NCBI RefSeq assembly: GCF_029360645.1
Contig: NZ_JARDUA010000010.1
Coordinates: 59,178 to 123,177 of the forward strand
Direction of reading: 5' to 3'
Origin: Pontibacter litorisediminis
GTDB lineage: Bacteria > Bacteroidota > Bacteroidia > Cytophagales > Hymenobacteraceae
DNA: 64,000 bases
Shown here: one piece after another, positions 51,377 through 60,115 of the stretch
How positions within the stretch are numbered: the stretch's first letter is position 1
Layout of the letters: every line of letters begins with the position of its first letter
The notes under the pieces: generated by a model
What the model saw: the letters and a program-made list of their open reading frames with translations, nothing else
Told to the model about the DNA's origin: nothing
Database searches by the model: none
Position numbers and translations under genes: made by a program

Positions 51377-52396
51377 ATGAAAATACTGTTTGACATCAAG
51401 CACCCTGCACAACTCAACTTATTTAAGGGATTATCTAAGGAGTTAAAAGATGAAGAATGGGATGTAACGATTTGTTACCTCGAAAGAGGTAAGTTACCTC
51501 GAATCATTGAAACGGAGTATGCTGGATTCAAAACAATTCCAGTAGGCAGCAGTAAGGGTACGAAATGGTCGATTTTGTGGGACGGAAATATCAAGCGTAC
51601 GCTCGTTTTTCTGGAGCTTATCAGGAGAAACAAGTATAACATCTGTGTAGCTGCCAGTAGTATACCTCTAGCTCTTGCATGCCGGGTTACAGGGATTCCC
51701 GTAATCCAATTTTATGACGACCCAGAAAGAGGTAAGATAAACAGCCTGAATGCAACGCTTTCAAACCAATTGTTCTTCCCCCCTATTGTAAAAAAGAATA
51801 AAAAAAACTCAACCTTTAATTGCCTCAAAGAGTGGAGTTACCTAAGTCCCAAAAGATTTAATCCCAGTACTCAGGTTCTTGATAAATATGGGCTTACACC
51901 ACATAAGTACATCTTTATACGGGAGGTAAGTAATAAGTCTTTTAACTATTATGACCAAGAAGATGCTATAGTTTGTAGCTTCTCACACCAGATTGATCCA
52001 AGCGCCCCAGTAGTGCTTTCGTTAGAAGATAAAAGCATCGCCCATAAGTTTCCAAAACACTGGACAATTCTTCAGGAACCAGTTGGAGACATCCATTCCC
52101 TCATCTATTACTCAAAAATGGTTGTTTCTTCTGGCGACTCCATGGCTAGAGAAGGAGCAATGTTAGGGGTGCCTAGCGTGTACTGTGGCATTAGAAACAT
52201 GAAGGCCAATGAACTCCTGATGGGATATCAAATTTTAAAACACCTTCCTGGGAAGTCCTCACTTCCTTATATAAATGAGGTAGTTTCTGAGGACTTCAAC
52301 GAGGGAGCACAACTTCGTACAAGAAACATGTTACTCGAAAGCTGGGATGACATGATAGTGTTTATGAAAGATCAGATTAACATCTATAAATGCTAA
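51377..52396 (+). CDS. DUF354 family protein, glycosyltransferase-like, 339 aa
   Basis: KILFDIKHPAQLNLFKGLSK is the defining start of DUF354 proteins (D[IL]xHPxxxxxF). YNICVAASSIPLALACRVTG and IPVIQFYDDPE are further conserved pieces, as are KMVVSSGDSMAREGAMLGVP and SVYCGIRNMKANELL, which match the GT-B-like nucleotide-binding end (GxGTM.REAA.LG.P). The family has a GT-B fold with no firmly assigned reaction; members occur in surface polysaccharide clusters of archaea and bacteria. The stop overlaps nothing and the next start is 4 bp later. Confidence 0.85.
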   Translation: MKILFDIKHPAQLNLFKGLSKELKDEEWDVTICYLERGKLPRIIETEYAGFKTIPVGSSKGTKWSILWDGNIKRTLVFLELIRRNKYNICVAASSIPLALACRVTGIPVIQFYDDPERGKINSLNATLSNQLFFPPIVKKNKKNSTFNCLKEWSYLSPKRFNPSTQVLDKYGLTPHKYIFIREVSNKSFNYYDQEDAIVCSFSHQIDPSAPVVLSLEDKSIAHKFPKHWTILQEPVGDIHSLIYYSKMVVSSGDSMAREGAMLGVPSVYCGIRNMKANELLMGYQILKHLPGKSSLPYINEVVSEDFNEGAQLRTRNMLLESWDDMIVFMKDQINIYKC

Positions 52397-52400
52397 TACT

Positions 52401-53708
52401 ATGGATATTTCAATTTTCGGATTAGGGTATGTAGGTTGTGTAAGTCTGGGATGCCTTGCAAAGAACGGGCACCGGGTAATTGGCGTAGATATAAGCCAAT
52501 TTAAAGTAGATCTTATCAATCAAGGAAAACCTACCATACTAGAGAAAGACATTGATAAGATCATAAAGGATGGCTTCGACTCTGGCAGAATAGCAGCGAC
52601 TGTGTGTGCCGATGAGGCTGTTTTAAACACCGATATTAGCATCATCTGCGTCGGTACTCCCTCCTCGCCTCATGGCCACCTGAATCTATCTTACATCTTC
52701 AAAACAGCTGAGCAAATAGGCCTAGCGCTAAAGGAAAAGAATTCTTTTCATACAATAGTTATTCGAAGCACTGTACTACCAGGAACAAATGAACGCTTTG
52801 GGGAGGTAATAGAAAAGTACTCGGGCAAGAAAAGAGGTGAGCATTTTTCTGTGGTTTCAAATCCTGAGTTCTTAAGGGAAGGATCAGCGGTTAAAGACTA
52901 CTTCCACCCGTCTGTTACTGTAATAGGCGGAGACAGTGTGGAGGCGATAGAAAAAGTGTCATCTTTATACAGCTGCTTAGATGCTCCTATAGAGGTTACA
53001 GATATAAAGATAGCAGAGCTTATAAAGTATGTTAACAACTCTTATCATGCTTTAAAAATTGCCTTTGCAAATGAAGTAGGTAATGTATGTAAAGCACTCT
53101 CCATTGATTCCCACAAGGTAATGGAGTTATTTTGCAAAGACACTCGATTGAATATATCTACTGCATATTTTAGACCTGGATTTGCCTATGGAGGCTCCTG
53201 CCTGCCAAAAGATCTGAAAGGATTTGTTACACTGGGCCATGACAATTATGTTAACACACCAGTGCTTGGTGGAATAGATCTCTCTAACGAGTATCAAAAG
53301 AAGATGGCTTATGAAATGGTGGCCAAAACAGGAAAAAGAAATGTGTGTTTCATTGGCTTAAGTTTTAAAGCAGGTACAGATGACCTTAGGTACAGCCCTG
53401 CAGTTGATTTGGCCGAAACCTTGATTGGGAAAGGGTATCGTATTACTATTTATGATGAAAATGTTCGACTTTCAAAACTGATCGGTGCAAACAAAGCCTT
53501 TATCAATGAGCGTCTGCCCCACCTATCAGAGCTTATTACACAGGATTTGGAAAAGGCATTAAGCATGAATGACATCGTGGTAATAACGCATAAAAATTTT
53601 GACATTGAAACCTACCGCGACTTGTTAAAAGACAAAGAGGCTGTGATAGATTTAGTAAGAATACCGGCCATTGAAAACCTCCCTAACTATGAAGGCATAT
53701 GCTGGTGA
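52401..53708 (+). CDS. Nucleotide-sugar dehydrogenase, GDP-mannose 6-dehydrogenase (AlgD-like), 435 aa
   Basis: MDISIFGLGYVGCVSLGCLA is the NAD-binding start. IICVGTPSSPHGHLNLSYI, VVSNPEFLREGSAVKDYFHP and FRPGFAYGGSCLPKDLKGF (with the catalytic Cys at residue 267) are dehydrogenase motifs; from memory the AlgD Cys is at 268. DVIVITHKNFD-like sequence and the extreme C terminus EGICW also resemble AlgD. On that basis I prefer GDP-mannose 6-dehydrogenase, which makes GDP-mannuronate by two oxidations, over UDP-glucose dehydrogenase. UDP-glucose dehydrogenase remains possible, because the families are close. It is the last gene of the plus-strand operon, ending before a terminator with an unusual loop. 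Confidence 0.85.
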   Translation: MDISIFGLGYVGCVSLGCLAKNGHRVIGVDISQFKVDLINQGKPTILEKDIDKIIKDGFDSGRIAATVCADEAVLNTDISIICVGTPSSPHGHLNLSYIFKTAEQIGLALKEKNSFHTIVIRSTVLPGTNERFGEVIEKYSGKKRGEHFSVVSNPEFLREGSAVKDYFHPSVTVIGGDSVEAIEKVSSLYSCLDAPIEVTDIKIAELIKYVNNSYHALKIAFANEVGNVCKALSIDSHKVMELFCKDTRLNISTAYFRPGFAYGGSCLPKDLKGFVTLGHDNYVNTPVLGGIDLSNEYQKKMAYEMVAKTGKRNVCFIGLSFKAGTDDLRYSPAVDLAETLIGKGYRITIYDENVRLSKLIGANKAFINERLPHLSELITQDLEKALSMNDIVVITHKNFDIETYRDLLKDKEAVIDLVRIPAIENLPNYEGICW

Positions 53709-53791
53709 AATCTTAATGATTTTATCAATATATTCTAAGCTGCGAGTATCTTAATCATAATATAACTATTTCGCTATATATCCCACAACTT

Positions 53792-53859
53792 AAAAAGCCC
53801 TCTGTTAGCATTTGTCCGGACAACTGTCACTGACTATGCATGCAGAGGGCTTTATTTTT
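53792..53859. terminator. Bidirectional terminator with 38-nt loop holding a palindrome
   Basis: AAAAAGCCCTCTG (53792-53804) pairs with CAGAGGGCTTTATTTTT on the other side (53843-53859). The loop contains the 12-bp perfect palindrome TTGTCCGGACAA, which can form its own stem. T-runs on both strands fit termination of both convergent operons. Confidence 0.75.
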
Positions 53860-53982
53860 GGGTTACAGTATTAGATAGACGGCTTCATCGCAAACAAGAC
53901 TTGCCCTCTAAAACTGCTTCATGTATCAATGTTTGGAATTTAATCATTAATGACAATACCCACTTTACTGTAAAAAGGCCTC

Positions 53983-53996
53983 TCCTCTTCTAAGAG
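53983..53996 (-). terminator. Small hairpin after the phosphotransferase gene
   Basis: CCTCTTCTAAGAGG is a 6-bp stem with two-base loop. On the minus strand it is followed by AGAGGCCTTTTTAC, a plausible weak terminator for the gene ending at 54010. Confidence 0.5.
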
Positions 53997-54009
53997 GAAT
54001 CACTAACAA

Positions 54010-55392
54010 CTAGAAAGCATTTTTATGAACCTTCCGGCTAAACAGTGTCATATATACTATTTTTAAGTCTAGACTAAGTGACCAGTTCTCCATATACCAG
54101 AGATCATGCAGCGTACGTTGGCTCTTCTGCTCCTTTGTTTCAGTTGGGCCTCTCCATCCATTTACTTGTGCCCATCCGGTAATGCCGGGCTTATAGTAAT
54201 GCCTCGTCATATATTTATCTTCCGTCTCTTGCAACTGCTTATTTAGGTAACTTCTATGTGGTCTTGGACCAACAACGCTCATTTCACCAAGGAGCACATT
54301 AAGGAATTGTGGTAGCTCATCTAAACTATATTTTCTCATAATTCGCCCCAACTTCGTAATTCTTGGATCGCCCTTATGTGTGGATAACAAGCCCCCGGAA
54401 ACCTCATCGTTTTCCTTCATACTACGGAATTTAAATACCCTAAAAGGTTTACCTCCTTTCCCAATCCTCACCGGGCAATAAAATACTGGACCTGGAGAAT
54501 CAATTTTGATTAAAATTGCAAGACATAGGAAAACAGGGAATAGCATCAACAAAGCGCCTATCGAGAACAGAAGGTCAAATGTACTTTTTACTAGTGCTGC
54601 ATGAGTTTTATCTAAAGGCAACTGTCTAACGTTTACAGCTTCCAAATGGCCATATCGTCTCGTTTTATAATGCTCCCCAAATAAGCTTTGATAATCCGGG
54701 ACATATTTAACTCTTACCCCATAATAGTCAGCAGCAGATAAGATGTTCCGTACTTTTTTTGATGGCTTCACCGGTAGTGCTATTACGATTTCATCAACCG
54801 GATTATTCTTTAAGTAATCGTGGATCCTATCTAAATCTCCGACAATTTTATCTTGGCTTACCCTACACTCTTCATTTTTACATTTTATGTACCCCTTTAC
54901 TCTATACCCGTATAGCTCTTTTTCAGCACTAGCAGCCAAATTTCCTATACCGGCAATCAATGTACTTTTTCGGTTATCTCTGCTAGCTTTAATTTGGCTA
55001 ATTATGCCTCCAATTAAAAAGTGGAGTGGTAGCCCCAGAATTGGGAAACCTAACACGAAGGCTGTTATTAACTTGATGTTATGCAGAGTGCTTGAAAATA
55101 AGTTTGGAAAAACATAGTAAGTAATAACTGCTAGCGAAATAAAAATTGCATAAGCTTTAACAAACCTAGTTAACAGTGGTATGGTACGTGCCTCTGATGG
55201 TTTTATTGTAGATTTTACCCTGGTGTAGCTTACAATAAAGCACAATAGCAAGACATCAATAATGATAAGCAAACGTGTATCTATATGAGCTGCGCTATCC
55301 ACTAAGTAAGCTAGTATGAAAACTGTGAAAACAAGAGTTAGTGCCTCCCTCTCCAAAAACACCGCTGTGATTTTTTGTCTAGATCTTATCAT
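54010..55392 (-). CDS. Initiating polyprenyl glycosylphosphotransferase (WcaJ-like), 460 aa
   Basis: Residues 1-130 hold four to five hydrophobic segments, and residues about 140-260 form a nucleotide-binding-like domain (LIAGIGNLAASAEKELYGY). The C-terminal bacterial sugar transferase domain (PF02397) has the membrane-inserting helix FDLLFSIGALLMLFPVFLCL, IDSPGPVFYCPVRIGKGGKP and the active-site region KFRSMKENDEVSGGLL. GDPRITKLGRIMRKYSLDEL and LLGEMSVVGPRPH follow. The enzyme transfers a hexose-1-phosphate to undecaprenyl phosphate and so starts the repeat unit. It is on the opposite strand to the glycosyltransferases, convergent with the dehydrogenase gene. Confidence 0.93.
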   Translation of the reverse strand: MIRSRQKITAVFLEREALTLVFTVFILAYLVDSAAHIDTRLLIIIDVLLLCFIVSYTRVKSTIKPSEARTIPLLTRFVKAYAIFISLAVITYYVFPNLFSSTLHNIKLITAFVLGFPILGLPLHFLIGGIISQIKASRDNRKSTLIAGIGNLAASAEKELYGYRVKGYIKCKNEECRVSQDKIVGDLDRIHDYLKNNPVDEIVIALPVKPSKKVRNILSAADYYGVRVKYVPDYQSLFGEHYKTRRYGHLEAVNVRQLPLDKTHAALVKSTFDLLFSIGALLMLFPVFLCLAILIKIDSPGPVFYCPVRIGKGGKPFRVFKFRSMKENDEVSGGLLSTHKGDPRITKLGRIMRKYSLDELPQFLNVLLGEMSVVGPRPHRSYLNKQLQETEDKYMTRHYYKPGITGWAQVNGWRGPTETKEQKSQRTLHDLWYMENWSLSLDLKIVYMTLFSRKVHKNAF

Positions 55393-56621
55393 ATTTTTGC
55401 ACTTAAATAATTTATACTCGATTTACTTAGAAGCCTTTTGGCATCACAAATGAGACGTAATGCCTTATGCACTTTGGTCAAGTGCTCAGCAGCTTAAGGG
55501 TGAGGGCAGTAAAGCTGCGGAATGTGTTGGGTCGCTTGTTTTTACTTTACCTGAATGTTACAGGCCAGGCACTATAGTTAAGGAATGACTGTCATCAAAC
55601 TAAACTTACATCGGCAGATGGTATGCTCTCAGCCACACGAATTGTGAGACTGAATTTTGCTTTTCCTTCAAACTTTGTTTTCAAATGGGAGAAGATTTTC
55701 CTTCATCATAAATTTATTTTATCAACTAAAGAAGAGACTGCATCTAAACATCAACTATCATGAAAGGCATAAGCATTTTGATATAGAATAGTATAAATAA
55801 TCCATTAATTTGTTTTTTAAACAATCTAAATATACTTTAGTATTATACTAGAATACCAAAATTAAGATACCATTAATGTTATTTTTTTTATAAATAAATT
55901 TACATCACATAATATCTTTCCAAAGTGCCTTCAAACGCCTTGTAACAACCTCTACAAGTATAACTTACTGTTTGTAAAACAGGCGAAAGGATAAATTTCT
56001 TGGAGCTTCTTTAGGTTGCGCTCCACCTATTCTTCATAGTGTAGCTCATGATAATATGAGGCTAACAATATTGCCCCATCCTGCCAACTGTATAACATAC
56101 CTCGCAAAAGACACACTTGAGTGAAGCCAGACACATCATAAACAATGTTTAATGCAAAATTTTTCTAAATGTTGTCATAGTCACGGTTAAGTCAAAATAC
56201 TAGCGATAAACAAACAGCACTTATTTGCTCAATCCGGCCACAGTTGCTGTTACATCCGTAATACCCAATTACTCAGGGCTTTTCTATCTTGGCACCCATC
56301 TCTAATTGTACAAAAGAGCAGACTCAGTCCTTGCTAAACTTATATGCTTTTCCTCTTAACTCCTTTTGACTTACTGTAGTAAGTTGCCCGTTTCTTCAGT
56401 GTAGGAGTAATAACTTCGGGAGAAAACCAGCAAAATACTCTTGTATCTATTGAAGATCATTTGATACTAATTTATTTGCTATTCCCCTATAATAGAGGTT
56501 ACCATGCTACTAATCATATGAGGCATCTTTCAGTACACCCAGTGTTACAGAGTGCTGAATGTGAGCTAATGACCGTGAAAAAAATTACAAAAGCGCCGCA
56601 TTAGGGATCTCTGTAATTACT
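55393..56621. other. 1.2-kb AT-rich gene-free stretch
   Basis: It separates two minus-strand genes. I found no frame of useful length, no clear remnant of a gene and no terminator after the gene at 56622. The section 55780-55920 is extremely AT-rich (for example TTATTTTTTTTATAAATAAA) and is a good place for a promoter serving the phosphotransferase gene. Two AGTATAA words occur (55790, 55975). Confidence 0.6.
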
Positions 56622-58268
56622 TTACGGCTCCTCTGTCAAGGCTCGCTGCAAGGCGGCGCCTGCGACGACATACACCGGTCCCTCCAGCCTCGCGGCCACC
56701 GCCTTCAGGAAGTCCCCCTGCCTGCCGACACCGGCCGCATGCAGGTAGAGCCCCTGCAGCACGGCCGTCCCCTCCGGAACTTCCCCCGGCACTGACGTAC
56801 GCGGACCGGCCAGCCAGGCGCAGCCCAGCAGGCTGCCGCCGTCACTCCAGGTGTAGCAGCTCTCCCCCCCCTCCAGGCGCCGCATGGCCTCTGAGAGAAA
56901 CTCCCAACGCGTCGGGTCAAGCCTGCAGGGGGCATAGCCAAGAAGGTCGCTGAGGCTGTTGATTTTGACCTCAACCCCTTCAGCCTGTTTGCCTTTACTT
57001 GAGCCTTCAAATATACGAATCACCTTTGCTCCAGCAGTGCTTTTAAATAATAGTTTAATAAAGTGATAGACCCCTTCTTTCTTGTTTTCAGCTAATTTAA
57101 CTCTTATGAATCTAATCTGCCACTTCACCTTCTTTAGGACTTGCGGCTTCAAGCCTACTACCAAAGCAGCTTTTTTTAGCTGCTCTTTTACTATGAATTT
57201 TAGTCCTTTGATTATTTTGCTATAAGCACCTACTATTTCAAGCTGATGAGCAATTACAAAACCTGTTGCCAAGCTACTTTTGTAAGCGTCAGCTCCAGGG
57301 GTAAGATCGAAAACTGCTATACCTTCATCAGCTAATTGTTTTCCAAGCATCAGAAAGTGAATAATTCCCGGTGAATACTTGGCGTAGGATGGAGCATGAG
57401 TATTCATCCCTTGCAAGTGCACAACGTTTTTACCTGATACGCCTACGTTAGATGCAATTATAGTTTCATCAAGTTTCAATAGAGTGGTATGCAGCAAGCC
57501 TTGTTCGAATAAACAGTGCAGAAAGACCTTTCTTAGAGGGTCTGAGTGAATAAAGCTTCTGTTAAACATAGCTTCTTTTCTAAAATCATACTGCAAGGAA
57601 AGTTCATCAAAAACTGCAGAAAACTCAGCGCTGTCGGAGACACGCTCAAATCTCAATTGCCCTTGCCGACGTAAACGGTTAATTTTCTCTTTCCTGTTCT
57701 TTTTTCGGAGCTCTTGGGTGAAATTAGCCTCATTGATGACCATTAATGGCTGTGAGGCAACCTGCAACACGCATCGCCTTCTCCAATATGCATCTCGTTC
57801 TGCCCACTTAACACATGCGCCTTCAGGAATATATTTAAGCTTAAACTTCTTGTCTGGGAAATACTTAGTTACTGCACTGAAGGCCGCTTTTATAAAACTT
57901 TCTTCGTCGAGTGCATTTGATAACCAGACCTGGTACTCAGCCTGTTCTGCCCCTGCACCAGTGAGTTCACCATTATTACCCTGCGCCAGAGCAAGAAGAC
58001 CAGTAAGTTTGCCATGACACATAGTTCGAACTAAGACGGGCAAAAAACTGCTTGAGTAAACTTTATACCATGTAGTCACATACGGGCGACTTTGAAAAAC
58101 AGTACCCCATGTACATACTTCGTAAAGGCTATCCCATTCTCTTAAAAACGCTTCATTTCGTAGCTCCTCTAGAACCTCCTTCCCTGTAAGAACCTCAGTT
58201 TTGGGAGAAATCTGCAAAGTCTCTGATAAACCTATATCTGATACTGAAATGTCATAGTCTATATTCAT
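56622..58268 (-). CDS. FemAB/BioF2-like GNAT acyltransferase with GC-rich C-terminal module, 548 aa (paralogue 1)
   Basis: Residues about 30-430 have the layout of the FemAB/BioF2-like (PF13480) group: a first domain from WDSLYEVCTWGTVFQSRPYV to LPVLVRTMCHGKLTGLLALA, and a second GNAT domain with RRQGQLRFERVSDSAEFSAV, FDELSLQYDFRKEAMFNRSF, IIASNVGVSGKNVVHLQGMN and ISPGIIHFLMLGKQLADEG-like sequence (YSPGIIHFLMLGKQLADEGI). Near residue 433 the sequence changes to a module (VKINSLSDLLGYAPCRLDPT through ALQRALTEEP) that is nearly identical to the end of the neighbour gene and much more GC-rich. The protein would transfer an acyl or aminoacyl group to a surface polymer. No signal peptide. The pair probably arose by duplication. 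Confidence 0.85.
   Translation of the reverse strand: MNIDYDISVSDIGLSETLQISPKTEVLTGKEVLEELRNEAFLREWDSLYEVCTWGTVFQSRPYVTTWYKVYSSSFLPVLVRTMCHGKLTGLLALAQGNNGELTGAGAEQAEYQVWLSNALDEESFIKAAFSAVTKYFPDKKFKLKYIPEGACVKWAERDAYWRRRCVLQVASQPLMVINEANFTQELRKKNRKEKINRLRRQGQLRFERVSDSAEFSAVFDELSLQYDFRKEAMFNRSFIHSDPLRKVFLHCLFEQGLLHTTLLKLDETIIASNVGVSGKNVVHLQGMNTHAPSYAKYSPGIIHFLMLGKQLADEGIAVFDLTPGADAYKSSLATGFVIAHQLEIVGAYSKIIKGLKFIVKEQLKKAALVVGLKPQVLKKVKWQIRFIRVKLAENKKEGVYHFIKLLFKSTAGAKVIRIFEGSSKGKQAEGVEVKINSLSDLLGYAPCRLDPTRWEFLSEAMRRLEGGESCYTWSDGGSLLGCAWLAGPRTSVPGEVPEGTAVLQGLYLHAAGVGRQGDFLKAVAARLEGPVYVVAGAALQRALTEEP
56630..56972. repeat. 343-bp GC-rich direct repeat, copy 1
   Basis: Matches 58382-58724 base for base with four differences and no gaps (about 98.8 percent identity). 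It covers the last fifth of the acyltransferase gene at 56622. Flanking sequence on both sides is AT-rich and unlike. Confidence 0.95.
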
Positions 58269-58340
58269 ACTTTCATCAACCCCAGATTATATAATGGACT
58301 TCCCGGTTAAACATATAAATTCAACAGTTATAATGCTCTC

Positions 58341-60023
58341 TCACGCTTTGTGGGCAAGACCTTTTGTTTTGTTATTTGTTCCCTCTGTCAAAGCTCGCTG
58401 CAAGGCGGCGTCTGCGACGACATACACCGGTCCCTCCAGCCTCGCGGCCACCGCCTTCAGGAAGTCCCCCTGCCTGCCGACACCGGCCGCATGCAGGTAG
58501 AGCCCCTGCAGCATGGCCGCCCCCTCCGGAACTTCCCCCGGCACTGACGTACGCGGACCGGCCAGCCAGGCGCAGCCCAGCAGGCTGCCGCCGTCACTCC
58601 AGGTGTAGCAGCTCTCCCCCCCCTCCAGGCGCCGCATGGCCTCTGAGAGAAACTCCCAACGCGTCGGGTCAAGCCTGCAGGGGGCATAGCCAAGAAGGTC
58701 GCTGAGGCTGTTGATTTTGACCTCTAATGACTGTGGGGAGTACTCCTCAGGCTTATATGGGACCTCCAGCAACTTTTGATCGGTCCCCGTAAACACTAGC
58801 CTTATTCGCAGTAGCTGAGCGTAAATAAAGTCTGGCTTAGAGGCTGCTTTTATTCTTCTCTTAGATAGGTACACCATCTTTTTTATAGCGAGCTCAACAC
58901 TCATTGGTCTTAATCCTGCAGTAAGTAGCCGGTTGTGCAGCTGCTTTTTGATCAGCTTTTTAACCTTATGCACGATACTGCAAGGTATCACAAGTTCATA
59001 CACCTCATCATGTCCAGTTGCCATACGTTCTTTATAGGAATCACCCCCTGGTGTAAGATCGAAGACATCAACTCCTTCTGATAGTAAATACTGGCCCAAC
59101 ATTATAAAATGAACGAAACCAGGTGAATAGTAATCGGCATGGAGTGGAGAGTGGACGTTTATCCCCCCTAAGTGTACCCAACCTTTGCCTTGAACGGCTA
59201 CGATGGAGGCGACAATTTCTCCATTGCTTTTTAGTACAGAAACATGAAGCAGGCCCTGATCAAACATTACTAAAAGGAGTTCTGCCTTGAGCGGATTCTC
59301 TCTAAACTGATTTTTGTTGAACATGGCTCCTTGCCGAAAGTCGTACTGCACAGTAAGCTCAGGTAAAATTGCTGCAAACCGATTTAGGTTTGTCACAATC
59401 TCAAAGTCCAGATCTCCCAGCCTCTTAAGCCGGTTTAGTTTATTACGGTATTCAGGCTTTCGGAATAATTTTGATACATCAGGGGCATGCAAATCCATCA
59501 ATGGTCGTTTATAGGGTTGCAGCACCAGTTGGCTACGCCATTTTGGGTCTCTTGTTGCCCACTCTAAAGGCGTATTCGGAGGCAAGAATCTAAAATGAAT
59601 ATCACAATTGGGAAACTCCGTACGCAATTTTTTAATTGCAGCTTTGACAAAAGAACCGTCGTCTTCCACTTCTGCCAACCAGCACTGGTACTCCGCCTCA
59701 TATTGCCCAGCACCAATAATACGACCTTTGGCACTTGCTAAAGCACTACTCCCAAAGCTTTTCAAAGGCAGTGCCATCGTCAGCAGCCCTATTAGTTTCC
59801 CTCCCTCTGAGGACATAACCAAAATGGGCAAATATTCGCTTTTATAGGTGGTATACCACGATGAAACAAATTCACGGCTCTGGAATACGGTGCTCCAAGG
59901 GCAGTTGCTGTAGAGGGTATCCCAAGCAGTTTGAAATTCTAGCTCTAACAGTAATTTAAAGACTCTTTCCCCTGTCACCAGCTCTGCTACAACAGTGGCA
60001 TCAATGGTGCTATTGCTCTGCAT
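58341..60023 (-). CDS. FemAB/BioF2-like GNAT acyltransferase with GC-rich C-terminal module, 560 aa (paralogue 2)
   Basis: Same domain order as the gene at 56622: WDTLYSNCPWSTVFQSREFV, LPILVMSSEGGKLIGLLTMA, RLGDLDFEIVTNLNRFAAIL, LTVQYDFRQGAMFNKNQF and PGFVHFIMLGQYLLSEGVDV (with DLTPGGDSYK). Over the first 430 residues identity to its neighbour is perhaps 40-45 percent by eye. The final module (residues about 434-547) is almost identical, then the protein adds a short tail (EGTNNKTKGLAHKA). The two genes are 72 bp apart on one strand. Likely cytoplasmic and acting on lipid-linked or nucleotide-linked sugars. Confidence 0.85.
   Translation of the reverse strand: MQSNSTIDATVVAELVTGERVFKLLLELEFQTAWDTLYSNCPWSTVFQSREFVSSWYTTYKSEYLPILVMSSEGGKLIGLLTMALPLKSFGSSALASAKGRIIGAGQYEAEYQCWLAEVEDDGSFVKAAIKKLRTEFPNCDIHFRFLPPNTPLEWATRDPKWRSQLVLQPYKRPLMDLHAPDVSKLFRKPEYRNKLNRLKRLGDLDFEIVTNLNRFAAILPELTVQYDFRQGAMFNKNQFRENPLKAELLLVMFDQGLLHVSVLKSNGEIVASIVAVQGKGWVHLGGINVHSPLHADYYSPGFVHFIMLGQYLLSEGVDVFDLTPGGDSYKERMATGHDEVYELVIPCSIVHKVKKLIKKQLHNRLLTAGLRPMSVELAIKKMVYLSKRRIKAASKPDFIYAQLLRIRLVFTGTDQKLLEVPYKPEEYSPQSLEVKINSLSDLLGYAPCRLDPTRWEFLSEAMRRLEGGESCYTWSDGGSLLGCAWLAGPRTSVPGEVPEGAAMLQGLYLHAAGVGRQGDFLKAVAARLEGPVYVVADAALQRALTEGTNNKTKGLAHKA
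58382..58724. repeat. 343-bp GC-rich direct repeat, copy 2
   Basis: Partner of 56630-56972; the offset of 1752 bp is constant along the full length. Roughly two-thirds of the bases are G or C, compared with about 40 percent in the rest of the gene, by eye. Confidence 0.95.
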
Positions 60024-60115
60024 GTCCTCAATTTTTTATACTAGTGATTCTCTCTCTGAACTTACCACATTCTCTGTAAGCAGCCGTCCAGCTCTTCTCC
60101 TAAACAAGCAAATTG

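Larger units (their letters stand above)
53709..54009. other. Gap between convergent operons, two terminator-like hairpins
   Basis: 301 AT-rich bases with no gene. It contains the long-loop hairpin 53792-53859 and a small hairpin 53983-53996. Confidence 0.6.
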
